A stretch of 64,000 bases of DNA, taken from contig JAVFKD010000004.1 of the NCBI GenBank assembly GCA_036429605.1, positions 620,001 to 684,000 of the forward strand. Reading direction: 5' to 3'. This document shows positions 9,626 to 21,600 of this stretch, one piece after another. The stretch is from Cladobotryum mycophilum. Its lineage: Eukaryota > Ascomycota > Sordariomycetes > Hypocreales > Hypocreaceae. A model generated the notes under the pieces. That model worked only from the letters and a program-made list of their open reading frames with translations. It was not told the DNA's origin and ran no database searches. How positions within the stretch are numbered: the first letter of the stretch is position 1; every line of letters starts with the position of its first letter. The position numbers and the translations under genes were made by a program.

Positions 9626-11475
9626 ATGCGCCGTTATCACCAGATCTTGTTGGCCTCGGCTGCTACACTACAAGTAGCATCAGCAACAGCAACTTTTAAC
9701 TGGGATACCATCACACCGAGTCGTGATCTCGTCTACCATGACTGCTTTGACGGCTTCAAATGCGCTCGGCTCGCTGTCCCCCTTGATTGGACAAATGAAT
9801 CAGACAACCGTACCACTGCCATCGCCATCACCAAACTTCCAGCTGTTGTTTCAGATGATGACCCGGCCTTTGGTGGTACTATGATGACCAACCCCGGTGG
9901 ACCTGGCGCCTCGGGAGTTGAGTTTGTTAAAGCCTTTGGCAAATCCATGCAAGGGGTTGTCGACAGATCCGGGAAGCATTTTGAGATGTTCTCCTGGGAT
10001 CCCCGCGGCATTGGCCAGACCACGCCCCGCTCAGATTGCTTCAACGCCGATGTTGCAGCCAGAAATGCCCTGACGTTTGAACTTCGCGGCAATGGCGCAC
10101 TGGACCTTGGTCTCAACACTCTCGAGTATGGACTCGGCATGAATGACGCCCTGGCTGAACAGTGCGAAGAGTCGGATGACGGCCATCAAGTCATGGCATT
10201 TGTCAACACCCGAAGCGTTGTTCGCGACATGGTTGAGATGCTAGACAAGATTGATGAGCTAAGAAAGGGCAAGTCTCACAAACGTAGTGATGACAAGGAT
10301 GTGCCGCGCTTGCAGTATTGGGGTTTCTCCTATGGCACTATTTTGGGAAATTACTTTGCCAGCTTGTATCCCGGTCGAGTTGGACGAATCATTCTGGACG
10401 GCGTTGACAATGCCGACGATTACGCAAAGGGAACTGTAAGTTTATCAACTAAATCAGGGCAACCTTGACAGATGCGCTAACATCTCGTGTGCTTTAGGGC
10501 TGGCTCACCAACCTTGTCGACACAGACAAGATTTTTGACGCCTTTTGGGATGGTTGCTTCAAGGCTGGCTCATCTGTCTGCGCTCTCGCCAGCAAGAACG
10601 AAACCGCCGAGGATGCCAAGTCACACTTCTGGTCCTGGGTCGAGAGCCTCGACAAGAGACCAATTCGCACCAAGTCTCCCAATGGTAGCGTCATGGTCCT
10701 CAAGGGGAGCGACATTCGTGTAGCCGTCGCACACACTCTCTACCAGCCCAGCCCTGGTTTTAAGCAGCTTGCCGGTATACTGGCCTCCGCCATGAACGGC
10801 AACGCTACTCTTTTGACGCAAGGCCTCCTCGGCGAAGGCGAGCTCCCGGGACTTCACAACGAGTGTGAGGCGGATGCCAGTTTGATAGTCAACATCCCCC
10901 CGAGGCTGTTAGTGCTGTGGCCTGCAGCGACGGTGACGATGTGACTGGCAAAGATGCCTCATTCTGGGACAAGTATGTCAAGTACCAAGTCAATCTCTCC
11001 AAGGTCTTTGGCGCTAGCTGGGCGAACCACCGCTTCAGTTGCTCATCCTGGCCATTCAAGCCCAACTGGACCTTCAAGGGACCCTTCACCTCCCCCTGCC
11101 GACCCAAAGATTGTTGCCGATCGTCCCGCCGCGCCACTTCTCTTCCTCAACTCTCGCCTCGATCCCGTCACACCCCTCTCCGCCGCCCGCGCCATGGCCA
11201 AGGGCCACCCCGGTTCCGCCGTTGTCGTCCAGGAGTCCATGGGCCATACCGCTCTGATCAACGGTCCCAGCAAGTGCACTTGGGACATTGTCTCCGAGTA
11301 TCTCAGCTCCGGCAACGTTCCCAAGACTGAGACCGTGTGCGAGACGAGTTGCGGCCCCTGGGATGACAACTGCGATCCTTTTCAACTCCCCGGCGAGAAG
11401 AGTTTGGCCACCAGAGGGTTGCTAAGTCGTGCTCGAAGCTTCTCCGGGCGACGGGTCCCCTTTGGTTTGTTATAA
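9626..11475 (+). CDS. Secreted TAP-like alpha/beta-hydrolase peptidase (two compensating frame breaks)
   Basis: Tripeptidyl-aminopeptidase-like serine hydrolase with an N-terminal signal peptide (MRRYHQILLASAATLQVASA), so probably secreted to take peptides from proteins. Exons 9626-10435 and 10498-11475 (62-bp intron); intended length about 595 aa. Visible: oxyanion region TNPGGPGASG, SWDPRGIG, nucleophile serine in GFSYGT (about residue 235), and the C-terminal TAP domain with catalytic Asp in SRLDPVTP and His in SMGHTAL. The frame is lost at a C6 run (10896-10901), which should be C7 to read NIPPEAVSAVACSD. It is regained at a C5 run (11092-11096), which would be C4 for TSPADPK. Between them, residues such as SFWDKYVKYQV match the family well, so the ancestral protein was intact. 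Either two sequencing errors or early decay. Confidence 0.88.
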
Positions 11476-11792
11476 AAACTAGGGTATCGATGACTGTATT
11501 ATTATAATGTATTATTATTATGTAATGAGTAATGAGCGATGAGAATTATATAGTTAATCACCTTTAGATTAAGAGTATCAAACTGTTTGCGTTTATTTAC
11601 CGTTTATGATGAGATTCACTCCAGGTTATCAACAATGTGACATAAGAGAGTTTATGTTCAAATCAGAAGCAATGAATTCCATTATATTCCCATTCATGCC
11701 CTGTCGCCTAGTGAGAGCTCTACCCTTTTTGTACTCCTGACAACTATTTTAATACATTTCATGTCCTGCGTTTGTGTGTTTTTGTTGATTTT
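11476..11792. other. Convergent intergenic region (AT-rich)
   Basis: AT-rich tail-to-tail spacer between the peptidase (plus) and isovaleryl-CoA dehydrogenase (minus), rich in TATTATTATG-type runs. It presumably holds both polyadenylation regions. Confidence 0.5.
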
Positions 11793-13165
11793 CTACACGT
11801 TGGCATACTGCTTATTAAAAGCACGACCAATAACCACTCTCCTAATCTCTGAAGTTCCCGCTCCAATCTCATACAACTTGGCACTAAAAAAGGGGGAGGT
11901 TTATCAGCAACTCAATTCATGGATAGTTCAAGGGAGGGGGAAGCAAATGGGGCAAAAGACTTGAGGAAAAAGACTTACTCTCTTAACAATCGGGAGGCTG
12001 GCATCTCCTCCGTGTAGCCCATGCCGCCCAACAACTGGATGCAATCCAGCGCAACTTCCGTCGCCCTCTCCGCGGCGTACAGGATGGCGCCGGCGCAGTC
12101 CTGGGTGCGGATCAGGCCCTGCTCGTCGACGGCCTTGGCGGTGTTGTAGGTGTACGCCCTCGAGGCCTGCAGCTTGGTGTACATGTCCGCCAGACGGCCC
12201 TGGACGAGCTGGTTGTGCGCAATGGGCTGGCCAAACTGCTTCCGCTGGTGGGAAAAGGGCAGGGCCACGTCTAGCGCGGCCTGCATGAGGCCCAGGGGCC
12301 CGGCGCTGAGGATCAGGCGCTCGAGGTCGAGACCCTCCATGAGGACGCGCACGCCGCCGTTGAGCTTGCCGAGGATGTTCTCCGCGGGGACGAAGACGTT
12401 GTCAAAGTTGAGCTCGCCCGTGTTGCTGCCCCGCATGCCCATCTTGTCGAGCTTGCGCTGGCAGCTGAAGCCCTCGGTCTTGGTCTCGACGAGGAAGGCG
12501 GTGATGCCCTTGGAGCCCTTCTCCGGCTCGGTCTTGGCGTAGACGACGATGACGTGGGCGTCGGGCCCGTTTGTGATCCACATCTTGGAGCCGTTGAGGA
12601 GGTAGCCGCCGTCGACGGGCTTGGCCGACAGGCGCATGCTGACGACGTCGCTCCCGGAGCCGGACTCGGACATGGCCAGGGCGCCGATGCTGGTACCGGC
12701 GATGAGGCCGGGGAGGTACTTTTGCTTCTGCTCGGGGGAGCCGTTGAGCTGGATCTGGTTGACGCAGAGCTGCGAGTGCGCGGCGTAGCTCAGGCCGATG
12801 GACCCGGAAGCGCGCGAGATTTCCTCCAGCACAATGGCGTGCGCCTGGTACCCCATGGCCATCCCGCCCACGTCCTCGTCCGCCGTGATGCCCAGGAACC
12901 CGGCCTCGCCCAGCTTGGGCCACATCTCGTTGGGGAAGGCATTGGACTTGTCCGTGTGGGCGGCGACCTCCTCCGTGATCTCCCTGCGAGCGAAGTCCTG
13001 CACGCGCTCGCGCAGCTCCTCCAGCTCCTCGCCCGTGGGGGGCTGGAACCCCTTGGGGTGCTTGGAGGAGTGCAGCCTCGTCTGGACCGAGGGGAGCGTA
13101 ACGACTGGGCGGAAAGCCGTCTTGGCGGGACGCGCCAGCGCTCTGAAAGATCTTAGGCTTGCCAT
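11793..13165 (-). CDS. ivdA: Isovaleryl-CoA dehydrogenase, mitochondrial
   Basis: FAD-dependent acyl-CoA dehydrogenase that oxidises isovaleryl-CoA to 3-methylcrotonyl-CoA in leucine catabolism, passing electrons to ETF in the mitochondrial matrix. Exons on the minus strand: 11979-13165 and 11793-11883 (1278 nt, 425 aa; 95-bp intron). The first 33 or so residues are Arg/Ala-rich (MASLRSFRALARPAKTAFRP), a mitochondrial presequence. Family landmarks: acyl-CoA dehydrogenase signature ALAMSESGSGSD, WITNGPDAHV, and the isovaleryl-type catalytic Glu in GLDLERLILSAGPLG (E282). The C-terminal FAD/tetramer segment is QLLGGMGYTEEMPASRLLRD, continued across the intron by AKLYEIGAGTSEI. I chose the ATG at 13165; the longer frame upstream has no ATG. 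Divergent from the carboxylase beta gene, which acts on its product. Confidence 0.96.
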
Positions 13166-13571
13166 TGTGTGAAGTGCAGTTTTTTTATACAAGGGGAAAA
13201 AGAAAAAGGAAAGAACTGAAGAATCAATATTTCAAGCTTTTTTGAGTGAGATGAAGGGATGAGATGAAAAAGGGTTCCAAGGTTAACTTACTCGGTCAAC
13301 CGGCCATCAAAGGCTTACACACAAAGAGTAAGACCCCACAACGTCACCCCCGGACGGCTTACACCGGCTTCTCACGGCCCATTACCCAACCAAAAAGCGA
13401 CGTCAAGGGTTCGGCTTAATGGAATCCAATTCGATTAACCAATCTACAATTCCAACGACAACAACCACATTCCCCCAATTCAATTCCTCCACCCTAAACT
13501 CTTCTTTTTCTTTTTTCCCACCTCGTTCATTTCCATTTCTATTTTCACAATTGAGAAATCCGTCTCGGATC
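13166..13571. promoter_or_regulatory. Shared divergent promoter of the leucine-degradation pair
   Basis: 406 bp separate the two divergent start codons, so control elements are probably shared. Visible: the 9-mer GGCTTACAC twice in the same orientation (13312-13320 and 13356-13364), and an AACCAAT box near 13436 that could bind a CCAAT factor. Short CGG/CCG triplets lie near the repeats and suit a Zn2Cys6 regulator. Which regulator acts is not shown by the sequence. Confidence 0.5.
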
Positions 13572-15407
13572 ATGTCGCTCTCACGGCCATCACGGCAGGC
13601 CCTGCGCCTAAGCCAGCGCCAGTTCGGCCGCAGCAGCATCACCCAGTCCCAACCCCGGCGTGCCACCGCCGCGACCCTCACCCCGCCGCACCAGGCCGGC
13701 GCCATCTCCCGGCTCCAGACCGTCGTCGACACCACCTCGGAGGACTTCAAGGAGAACGAGAGGCAGATGGCCGAGGTCATGGGCAAGATGCAGGAGCTGG
13801 CCAGGAAGATCCAGCGGGGCGGGCCGGAGAAGGCGAGGGCGAAGCACATTGCCCGCAAGAAGATGCTGCCGAGGGATCGTGTCACGGCCCTGATCGACCC
13901 GGGGACGACGTTCCTGGAGCTATCGCCAATGGCTGGTCATGAGCTGTACCCCGAGGCGGACGTCCCGGCCGGCGGTATCATCACCGGTGTCGGTGTCGTA
14001 GAGGGCGTGACCTGCGTCATTGTCGCCAACGACAGCACCGTCAAGGGAGGAACATACTATCCCATCACTGTGAAGAAGCACTTGCGAGCGCAAGCCGTAG
14101 CGCAAGAGAACAAGCTTCCGTAAGAAGAGCCTTTTCTATGCCCATCTTCCCGAATTTCGGCTAACCTAGCTTTTTTTTTTGTTCTATAGCTGCATCTACA
14201 TGGTGGACTCTGGCGGTGCCAACCTCCCTCACCAGGCCGACGTCTTCCCCGACCAGAACCACTTTGGCCGCATCTTCTACAACCAGGCCCGCATGTCCTC
14301 CCAGGGAATCCCCCAAATCGCCGTCGTCATGGGTCCCTGTACAGCGGGTGGCGCCTACGTCCCCGCCATGTCCGATGAGAGCATCATCGTCCAGGAGCAG
14401 GGCCACATCTTCCTCGCCGGTCCCCCCTTAGTCAAGGCCGCCACGGGCGAAGTCGTCAGTCACGAGGACCTCGGAGGCGGCAAGATGCACTCCTCCGTCT
14501 CTGGCGTCACGGACTACCTCGCCGTGGACGACGCCCACGCCATCACTCTCGCTCGCCGCAGCGTCAGCAACCTCAACTGGCCGGCCCGCTCCTCATCCAC
14601 CCCCGCCCCCGCCGCTACCTTCTCCGAACCCCTCTACGACCCCAACGAGCTCCTCGGCATCGCCACCACCAACCTCCGAAAGCCCCTCCCCATCCGCGAA
14701 GTCATCGCCCGTATCGTCGACGGCTCCGAGTTCTCCGAGTTCAAGCGCGACTTCGGCACCACCCTCGTCACCGGCTTCGCCGAAATCTACGGCCACAAGG
14801 TCGGCATCATTGCCAACGACGGCATCCTCTTCGCCTCTTCCTCCGTCAAGGGCGCCCACTTCATCGAGCTCTGCTCCCAGCGCGGCATCCCCCTAGTCTT
14901 CCTCCAGAACATCTCCGGCTTCATGGTCGGCTCCGCCTCTGAGCGAGACGGCATTGCCAAGCACGGCGCCAAGCTCGTCACAGCTGTAGCCTGTGCCGAT
15001 GTGCCCAAGTTCACCGTCGTAGTGGGGGTAGCTACGGCGCGGGCAACTACGGCATGTGCGGTAGGGCGTATAGCCCTCGCTTCTTGTGGATGTGGCCCAA
15101 CGCTCGCATCGGTGTCATGGGAGGCGAGCAGTTAGCTGCCGTTATGGAGACAGTCGGTCAAAAGGTCGACCCCGAGCTCAAGGAGAGAATCGAGCGCGAA
15201 AGCGATGCCACATATTCATCAGCCCGTCTCTGGGTAAGTCACTTCCCCTTGTCCCAGTGAACCAAGATTACTAATTCTCAACAGGATGACGGTATTATCC
15301 CACCTCAACACACCCGTCAGTACCTCGGTCTCGGCCTCAGAGCCGCCATGGGTGGCCGTAACGAAGTAAAGGCTGGAGAGACCAAGTTTGGTGTCTTTAG
15401 AATGTAA
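13572..15407 (+). CDS. mccB: 3-methylcrotonyl-CoA carboxylase beta (carboxyltransferase) subunit, one frame break
   Basis: Mitochondrial carboxyltransferase subunit of biotin-dependent 3-methylcrotonyl-CoA carboxylase, the leucine-pathway step after isovaleryl-CoA dehydrogenase. Exons 13572-14119, 14190-15233, 15285-15407. They sum to 1715 nt, one short of 572 codons. Presequence MSLSRPSRQALRLSQRQFGR, then RDRVTALIDPGTTFLELSP, GGIITGVGVVEG, VDSGGANLPHQADVFPD, and the acyl-CoA site PCTAGGAYVPAMSDE. The C-terminal half has LVTGFAEIYG and VFLQNISGFMVG. The frame breaks at a G5 run (15024-15028). A sixth G restores VVVGGSYGAGNYGMCGRAYS and the rest through KFGVFRM. A break in so conserved a core is more likely a sequencing error than loss. 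The alpha (biotin) subunit gene is not in the window. An in-frame upstream ATG exists at 13419. Confidence 0.93.
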
Positions 15408-15898
15408 ATGTAAAACTTATATAGGCTCATATGGTAGAAATTTATACATCCATTTATTAGAGACTGATACTCTACAAGTCAGGGTAAGCTTAACAGCTGG
15501 TGTCTCTCCGCAACATCTTGACGCAAGGGTTTATATATCGATATACTCCCGCTATAATACCAACAGCGCGTGGGTTCATATAAGCAGTTTCACACCCGCA
15601 TCACGTCTTCAAAAACTTTTCTCGTATTGATGATATCAAAACCTTCTGATCAAACGCCAGCGCTCTTTTTTGTTTCTCGTCTTGTATATGCACATAAGAA
15701 GCCACCAAGAGAGAGAAGGGTCCGTATCATCTTTTATACAAGATTTGAGGCCGAATCGCCTGTCCCTTTACCTCCTGTTCTCAAAATTGAGTCCCAACCT
15801 GCCAATAGTATTACATAGGTGCACACTTCCCGCTGAAGTAGCGTTAAATCTTTTTCTTTGGTATCAAAGGGCTACTAATACATACAAATGTTCGAAAT
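15408..15898. other. Convergent intergenic region
   Basis: Tail-to-tail spacer between the carboxylase gene and the EGF-type membrane protein gene. No coding potential beyond chance short frames. Confidence 0.5.
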
Positions 15899-18615
15899 CT
15901 ATCTACAAGCCTTCAACCCCCTCGGAAGAATCGGCTGACCCGGTCCGTCAAAGATGACTAGGGCATTGTGATCGCCAATGGAGACCGAGGCAACATTGCG
16001 CTTGAGACTCTTCTTACCTCCAATAGGACCTTGACCAATGTTGACGGACGCAGCAACCAAGTCGACAGTACTATTTCCACCGATATTGAGATTCAAGGCA
16101 TCTTGAATCGTCACTTGACTACCACGTTGAATCTGGCCCATGCTTGCCCTGCTGAAAAACTGCTGGAGTTCAGTCTGCGCTATACTGGCGGCATCGACAT
16201 TTTCCTCCTGTAACACGTAAAGCACAGCTGTACGTGCAAAATCCAGCACTTCTTCAGTCACCGTAAACGTTGCAGTAGGTTCTGGGGCGCTTGGGGCCGG
16301 AGCTGAAACACTGCCGTCTGGGGATTGTGGTGATCTACGGGCAATGACTGGTGCAGTGGTGGTGGTGGTGGTGGGTGGAGAAGTAAGGACCGAAACGGAT
16401 ACAAAGTCATCGCTGGTTTTGATCACAGCCGCCTTGGAATTGCCACTGTTGTCTTGAACTGGCGCGTCGGCCTCACCAACTCTAGTAGATTGGCCATCAA
16501 ATGTAAGGAGCGAATTCTGGGCAATACATGAGAGATTTGCCGAGTTGAGCTTAGCGAGAATGGTAGTTCCAGAAAGGGGAATAGAAAAATTGCCGGTCGA
16601 GTCGGCGATGATGCGAGGTATGGCCCTTCCAAGTGTGACGTTATTGATGCGAGAAGAACCGTCAGTGGCAACTAGGTTGGTGGTTGTGCAACCCGCAGAG
16701 CCGCCGACACTGCAACTAGCACCTGTGAACCCGTTTGTACAAATGCAGGAGCATGTATTTTGAAATACCACATTTGTGCCTCCGTTTAGGCAAGTCAGTG
16801 ACTTTTGGCAGTCTTGAAGTGTCATACCGGAGCTGCGTTTCTGCCCAAGATTCTTGAAAACAAAGAACTCAAGGGGCAGGACGACCGCAGCAGCAATTAT
16901 GCACAAGATCAAGACGATGACCAAGATGAATGCCCAGACGGGTAAGCCACAGCACCGACGACGCTGCTTCTTGGGTATAATATTGGCGTCTAATTCGTCC
17001 GGGATCATTTCCCGCTCTCGGGTACCAGGTAATACGGGCCAAGAGCCGGTCCAAAATGAAGATCCTCGATGTGGGCCATTCTGTGGTGTGTGGACCGGAG
17101 GAGGGAAAGCGGCCAGCATATCTGATAGTCCAGAGGGCTGCCTCTCGTGCACTTCAATACATGTTAGTTGAGAAGAAGATGGAGTAATAAAGGTTTACAT
17201 ACTAAATGTGCGTTTCTCGCCCTCAACGCTGCTTTTCTCCTCAAAGTAGTCAAGATCATCCAGGCGACTAGATGGTCGCTTGCCCTTATCTATCATGGCG
17301 GCCAACTTTGTAGCTCGTAGAATGAGATCTGATAGACTAGTCAGACTGCCTCTTGCTTCAGCTGCCCTGACAGCATCCATGTCTAGCCTAGGCGGGCGTC
17401 TCATCGCAGAGAGACGACGAACTGGTTGCGGAGAGCCAGATGCTTTGCGCAACTCTGCTGGATCAGGAGGGCTCAGAGAGCCTGATGCTTTGAGCATTGT
17501 GTTTGGTGTTGGTACCAGATTGCTTGCCGTTCCTGGGCTTGTTGCAAGTGTATGCTTGTTTGTGAGGGAAGTATTTGACGAATCAGTAGACACATCCATA
17601 AAGACCGACCCTCCATTAAAGGGGTTGATGGGTGGTGGTAGCGACCGTGATTCCTTATGTATTGCATGATCAGAATGAGCTAGGGCAGCTGCTGATGGCC
17701 CTGCTGTATTTTGGATACCAAAAACCAAGCTCCTCTCATCGCCGTATTGGTCGATTATCGAATCTCCACTTTCATCGTTCAAGGTGAGCTCGTACTGCGC
17801 CGCCTTATTACTTGGCATGTCGGTTCCGGAGTCGGCTCGGAGGTTATCGGGCATTGCAGTGCTCGAGGCATAAGAACCGTGGACTCGATGGCCCAGACCC
17901 TCCTCAGGAATCGGCGAAACGAGAGATACCGTCGAGTAAAGAGATGATTGACCTCGTCGACTAGACGGGGGTGGCCCCGAGCTGGGGAATCTTCTTAATT
18001 GAGACGTGGGAATTGCCAACTCGGGAGTAGAAGCTTCAGGAGTTGTTACTACAGGGGGGCTATTTCTCTCGGGTGTTGGTAGGACGGAGCATCAGCCTGG
18101 TAAACTTGTTCGGGTGTTCGAAAGCTATCTGGGCCCCTGGGAGCGTTGCGAAACATTGGGGTCGGTTCTTGGAGGCGTGATTGATCCACCATGGACGGGA
18201 TATTACTAGGTCGAGGCGGCCTTTGCGGAGGCATTCGTGGACGTCCAGCTGGTGGGCGATATGGATCAGACTCCCGAGGGGATGACACAGGCGGCTTTGG
18301 TAATGGCCATTGTGGAACTTGTGTCGGCTTCGAGATAACTCTCCCTTTCTTACTCTCTTGAACAGGTGGGGCTCTTGGCCTGGCCGGATCGTGGGAGGCA
18401 TGTGGATGTGGTGGCACAAACCGTCTAGTGGGAGTGTTGTACTCATAATCCATTTCCTGCGTAACGTCTTGTCTGTACAAAGGAGTTCTTGGTTGCCCAA
18501 GACGTATCTGCGGCCTAGGATTTCCAGGAAGCCAAGGTTGCCTCATCTCCCGCCTGGTGGATGGTGAGGGTAGCGAGTGCTCATCCATTTCTCTTACATT
18601 ATATTGGTAGCTCAT
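15899..18615 (-). CDS. Type II membrane protein with extracellular EGF-like module (one frame break)
   Basis: About 888 aa. Exons on the minus strand: 17203-18615 and 15899-17151; the 51-bp intron has a GTATGT donor, CTAAC branch and AAG acceptor. The first ATG is at 18615 (MSYQYNVREMDEHSLPSPS). Residues 1 to about 540 are Pro/Ser/Arg-rich and probably cytoplasmic. A single hydrophobic segment follows (LPVWAFILVIVLILCIIAAA), preceded by the basic cluster KKQRRRCC, which predicts N-in, C-out topology. Just outside lies a Cys-rich EGF-like module (CQKSLTCLNGG ... CSCICTNGFTGASCS), then a Ser/Thr-rich ectodomain. The frame breaks at a G6 run (18054-18059, C6 on the coding strand); C7 restores EIAPPVVTTPEAS. 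Function unknown. The layout suits a cell-wall or surface sensor. Long 5' region upstream (18616-22755). Confidence 0.8.
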
Positions 18616-21600
18616 TGACTTTCCTTGTTCAATCCCCAAGGCGTACGATGGGTTGCGAAGACGTCGAGGCCGATGCCGTCGTGTACAGACCAGCTGGTGA
18701 AGCAAGCACGGCGCCCAGTTCCCAACAACCCGAAAGATATTGCTGTCAGACTGTATCACACAGTCAAATAGACGTAGATTGAATGATGAAGATGAGGTTC
18801 TCGTATGCCGAAATGGATGCTTGGTCTAGAGGGCCGGCGTTGCACAACGTAGTTGGCCTGTCCGATCCGGGTCGAGTAACTCGGTCAAGTCGTACAAATT
18901 CTATGAATGTCGACTCAGGAGCTCAGAAGAAATGAAATCTAGAAGTGAGAGAGGATGTAAAACATTGAATAGGGGGAAATAGGTGAAATAACGGAGTGCC
19001 TTTGCACGACTTGTCAGAAAGGATTGCAGAACAGCATAAAAGGAAGTAAAGTCTATGAATGGAGAGTCAGTGAGTCAGGAAGATAGATTTATGGATGGCA
19101 GGCTTTGAATGATATCAGATCAAAATAATAAGGGGTATTATTAGGGGATACATACAAAAACAGGGATAGCTTGAACCCCTAAAGAGATCTTGTGGAATGG
19201 TAGTAAAGTCAAAATGGCCCGAAATCTTTGCGGTGTGATTGATGGGATGAGAAACGACACGACAACCTGCCACGGTGAAATTGTATAATCGCAGCAGTAT
19301 CGTCGGAGATGCAACTGTGCAATGTTACAGTTTGCAGTGATGCAAAAAATGTAGTGTCGAGATGCTCAGGCGGGGATGGTTGGTTAAAGCAGCCGGGCGA
19401 TGACGACGGCGATGCTCTCGAGCAAGATGCCGAGACTGCTACTACCTCGTGTCACAGGGACAGAGACAGATACCTTCCTGAAGGTGTTTCAGAATCGGAA
19501 GATGTGGAAGGTGGTAGGGCTAGAATATGTGAGCCAGCTATCGAACACGACGTTGGATATATGATAAGAAAGGAGGGGGGAGTAGTCAAATTGACATGTT
19601 CTTCGAAGAGTCGTTTAAAAAGCTCATACAGTTCAAATAGAACAAAACAATGATGTTTTGTAGCATGCAGAGCAGTGGAATGTGCAGAGTGAGTATCAAG
19701 GTCACATACCTGCTAGAGCTCTTGGGTAAAAAAGACTTTCAAGTCAACAACGCTTCGCCTGCTGGCGATGAGAAAGGAAAAAAGAACCGAACGAAAAATG
19801 GAGGAGAGAAAGAAAAAAAAAGAGACCAGCAGTAACGACTCGGCAGCTGTTAGTGAGAAGAGAAGAGATGAGAAAGATGAGAAAGTAGATGCAGCCTAGA
19901 ATCGAAGAAGAAAAGAGAAGAAGAAGCTACGCCAGGTAGGTAAGTAAGTAGTAGGTAGGTGCGTTGGTGTGGTGTGTGGGTGTGGGTGAGGCAAGTGGCC
20001 TGTGAAGCAAGCAGGAGGAGGAACAGTGATAGAGGAGGTGTGGCGCTGTAACCCCCAGCAGGCTAAAAACAACAACCAGTCCAGGGTTGGAGAATAAGGC
20101 AAGCTATTTTGGTTATTACAGGGACAATAGAATCGAAAGTGAGAAGAGACGAAGAGAAAATAGCGACGACGACGGGCTCTTTTTTCTCTTTCGCTTAGTG
20201 GCCAGCCAACACCATTGAATCGCGCACCGGAGAAGAAGAAGAAGAAGAAGATTTGGAAGGGAGAAGACGAGATGAATGAATGTGGGGAGGGAGGAAGTTG
20301 GTTCATTCCTTTTGTTTTTCTTCCTTTCTTTTCTTTTCTTTTAGGCACAGTACAGAAAAGTAAGGCATCCATGGGTCACTACTGCTACTACTAGCAGCTA
20401 CTACGACAAAACGTGCCTTCCTCGCATTAGGAGTAGATCCCGGGATGGATGCTGAACCTTGGCTTGTCCTGGCATCTTGGACCGGCCGGACTGGCCTTGG
20501 GCCCATTAGATGATATCACTGGCCAGTACATATCTAGGTAAGTATCTTTCTCTCTAGGTCCTTATCCACTCGAGTGTTACGGTAAGATGAAAAAGAAAAG
20601 AAAAAAGACGAGAAAGGGGACTAAGATGGGGAATAAACGATGCTATGCATGATGGGATAAGCTGCAAGACACATGCGCGATGAGGAATGCATTCAATGTT
20701 TAAAAGAGAGACAATACATGAGAGAGAATATGATGACTGAGCATTTGTATGCTGTTCTCATCCAGCTGGTTCTAATAACAGACGAAAATAAAGGCTGAGG
20801 TTCCAGGTCCAGTCCGTCCCTTCAGTGCTGAATAGGAGAGACTAACTACCTAACCTGTACTGAGCCATGTGGTTCCCCTCCCTGGAAACGCCCCCTGAGC
20901 CCCTGTAAAGCCAAAACACTAGCGTCACTTGTTCCTGCAGGTGGTCCGTTCCAAGCACTTCCGCCGCTGCGTGAAGCACAATGATTCGTCCATCTAGATT
21001 ACTCACAGACGACCATTAAGCTCTTGTCAACCCATCACTTCATTTATTTTTTCTTTTTCGTCCTTTTTCGACCTCGGAATATTTCTTTTAACAGATTGCG
21101 AGGGCTGCCTAGCATGACAAAGTCCAAGCGGTTACGCCGAGCAGGGAGACACAGAGAGAGAGAGAGAGATGGATAGAAAAAGAAGAGACTACTGCGCCTT
21201 TATTTACCAACGTGACCTATCGGAACAGCCAACAGCTCCATCCCATCGTCAACAGCCACAACTCCAGCGCCGTGTTACACGAACCTAGCAACTTGCATCT
21301 TCACCTGCGCTAGCATGAGTGACGTCGTGCCGGTCTACAGCGCAGCTGAGATGCGGTGCTCCCGTGATTCGCAGCTGCGGTTGCGATTGGGATCGAGACA
21401 TCAGCAGTGAGCCGGTCCACGCAAAAGACACTGGGACCTTGGCCGGCGAGGTGCTGCTGCTGCTGCGGTGGAATCTAAACATGTCGCCTTCGCCTTCACA
21501 TCGCCAAAAATGCCGTCGTCTTCAGCCTCACCCTTGCATCTCCACGTCACCGCGGGGCCCATTTTCCACGTTTCGCCATTCTGGAGACAATCCCTCATCA

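Noticed and set aside
12402..13172. Long alternative frames over isovaleryl-CoA dehydrogenase (Arg/Pro- or Gly/Val-rich)
   Set aside because: Shadows caused by the GC-rich third positions of the real gene.
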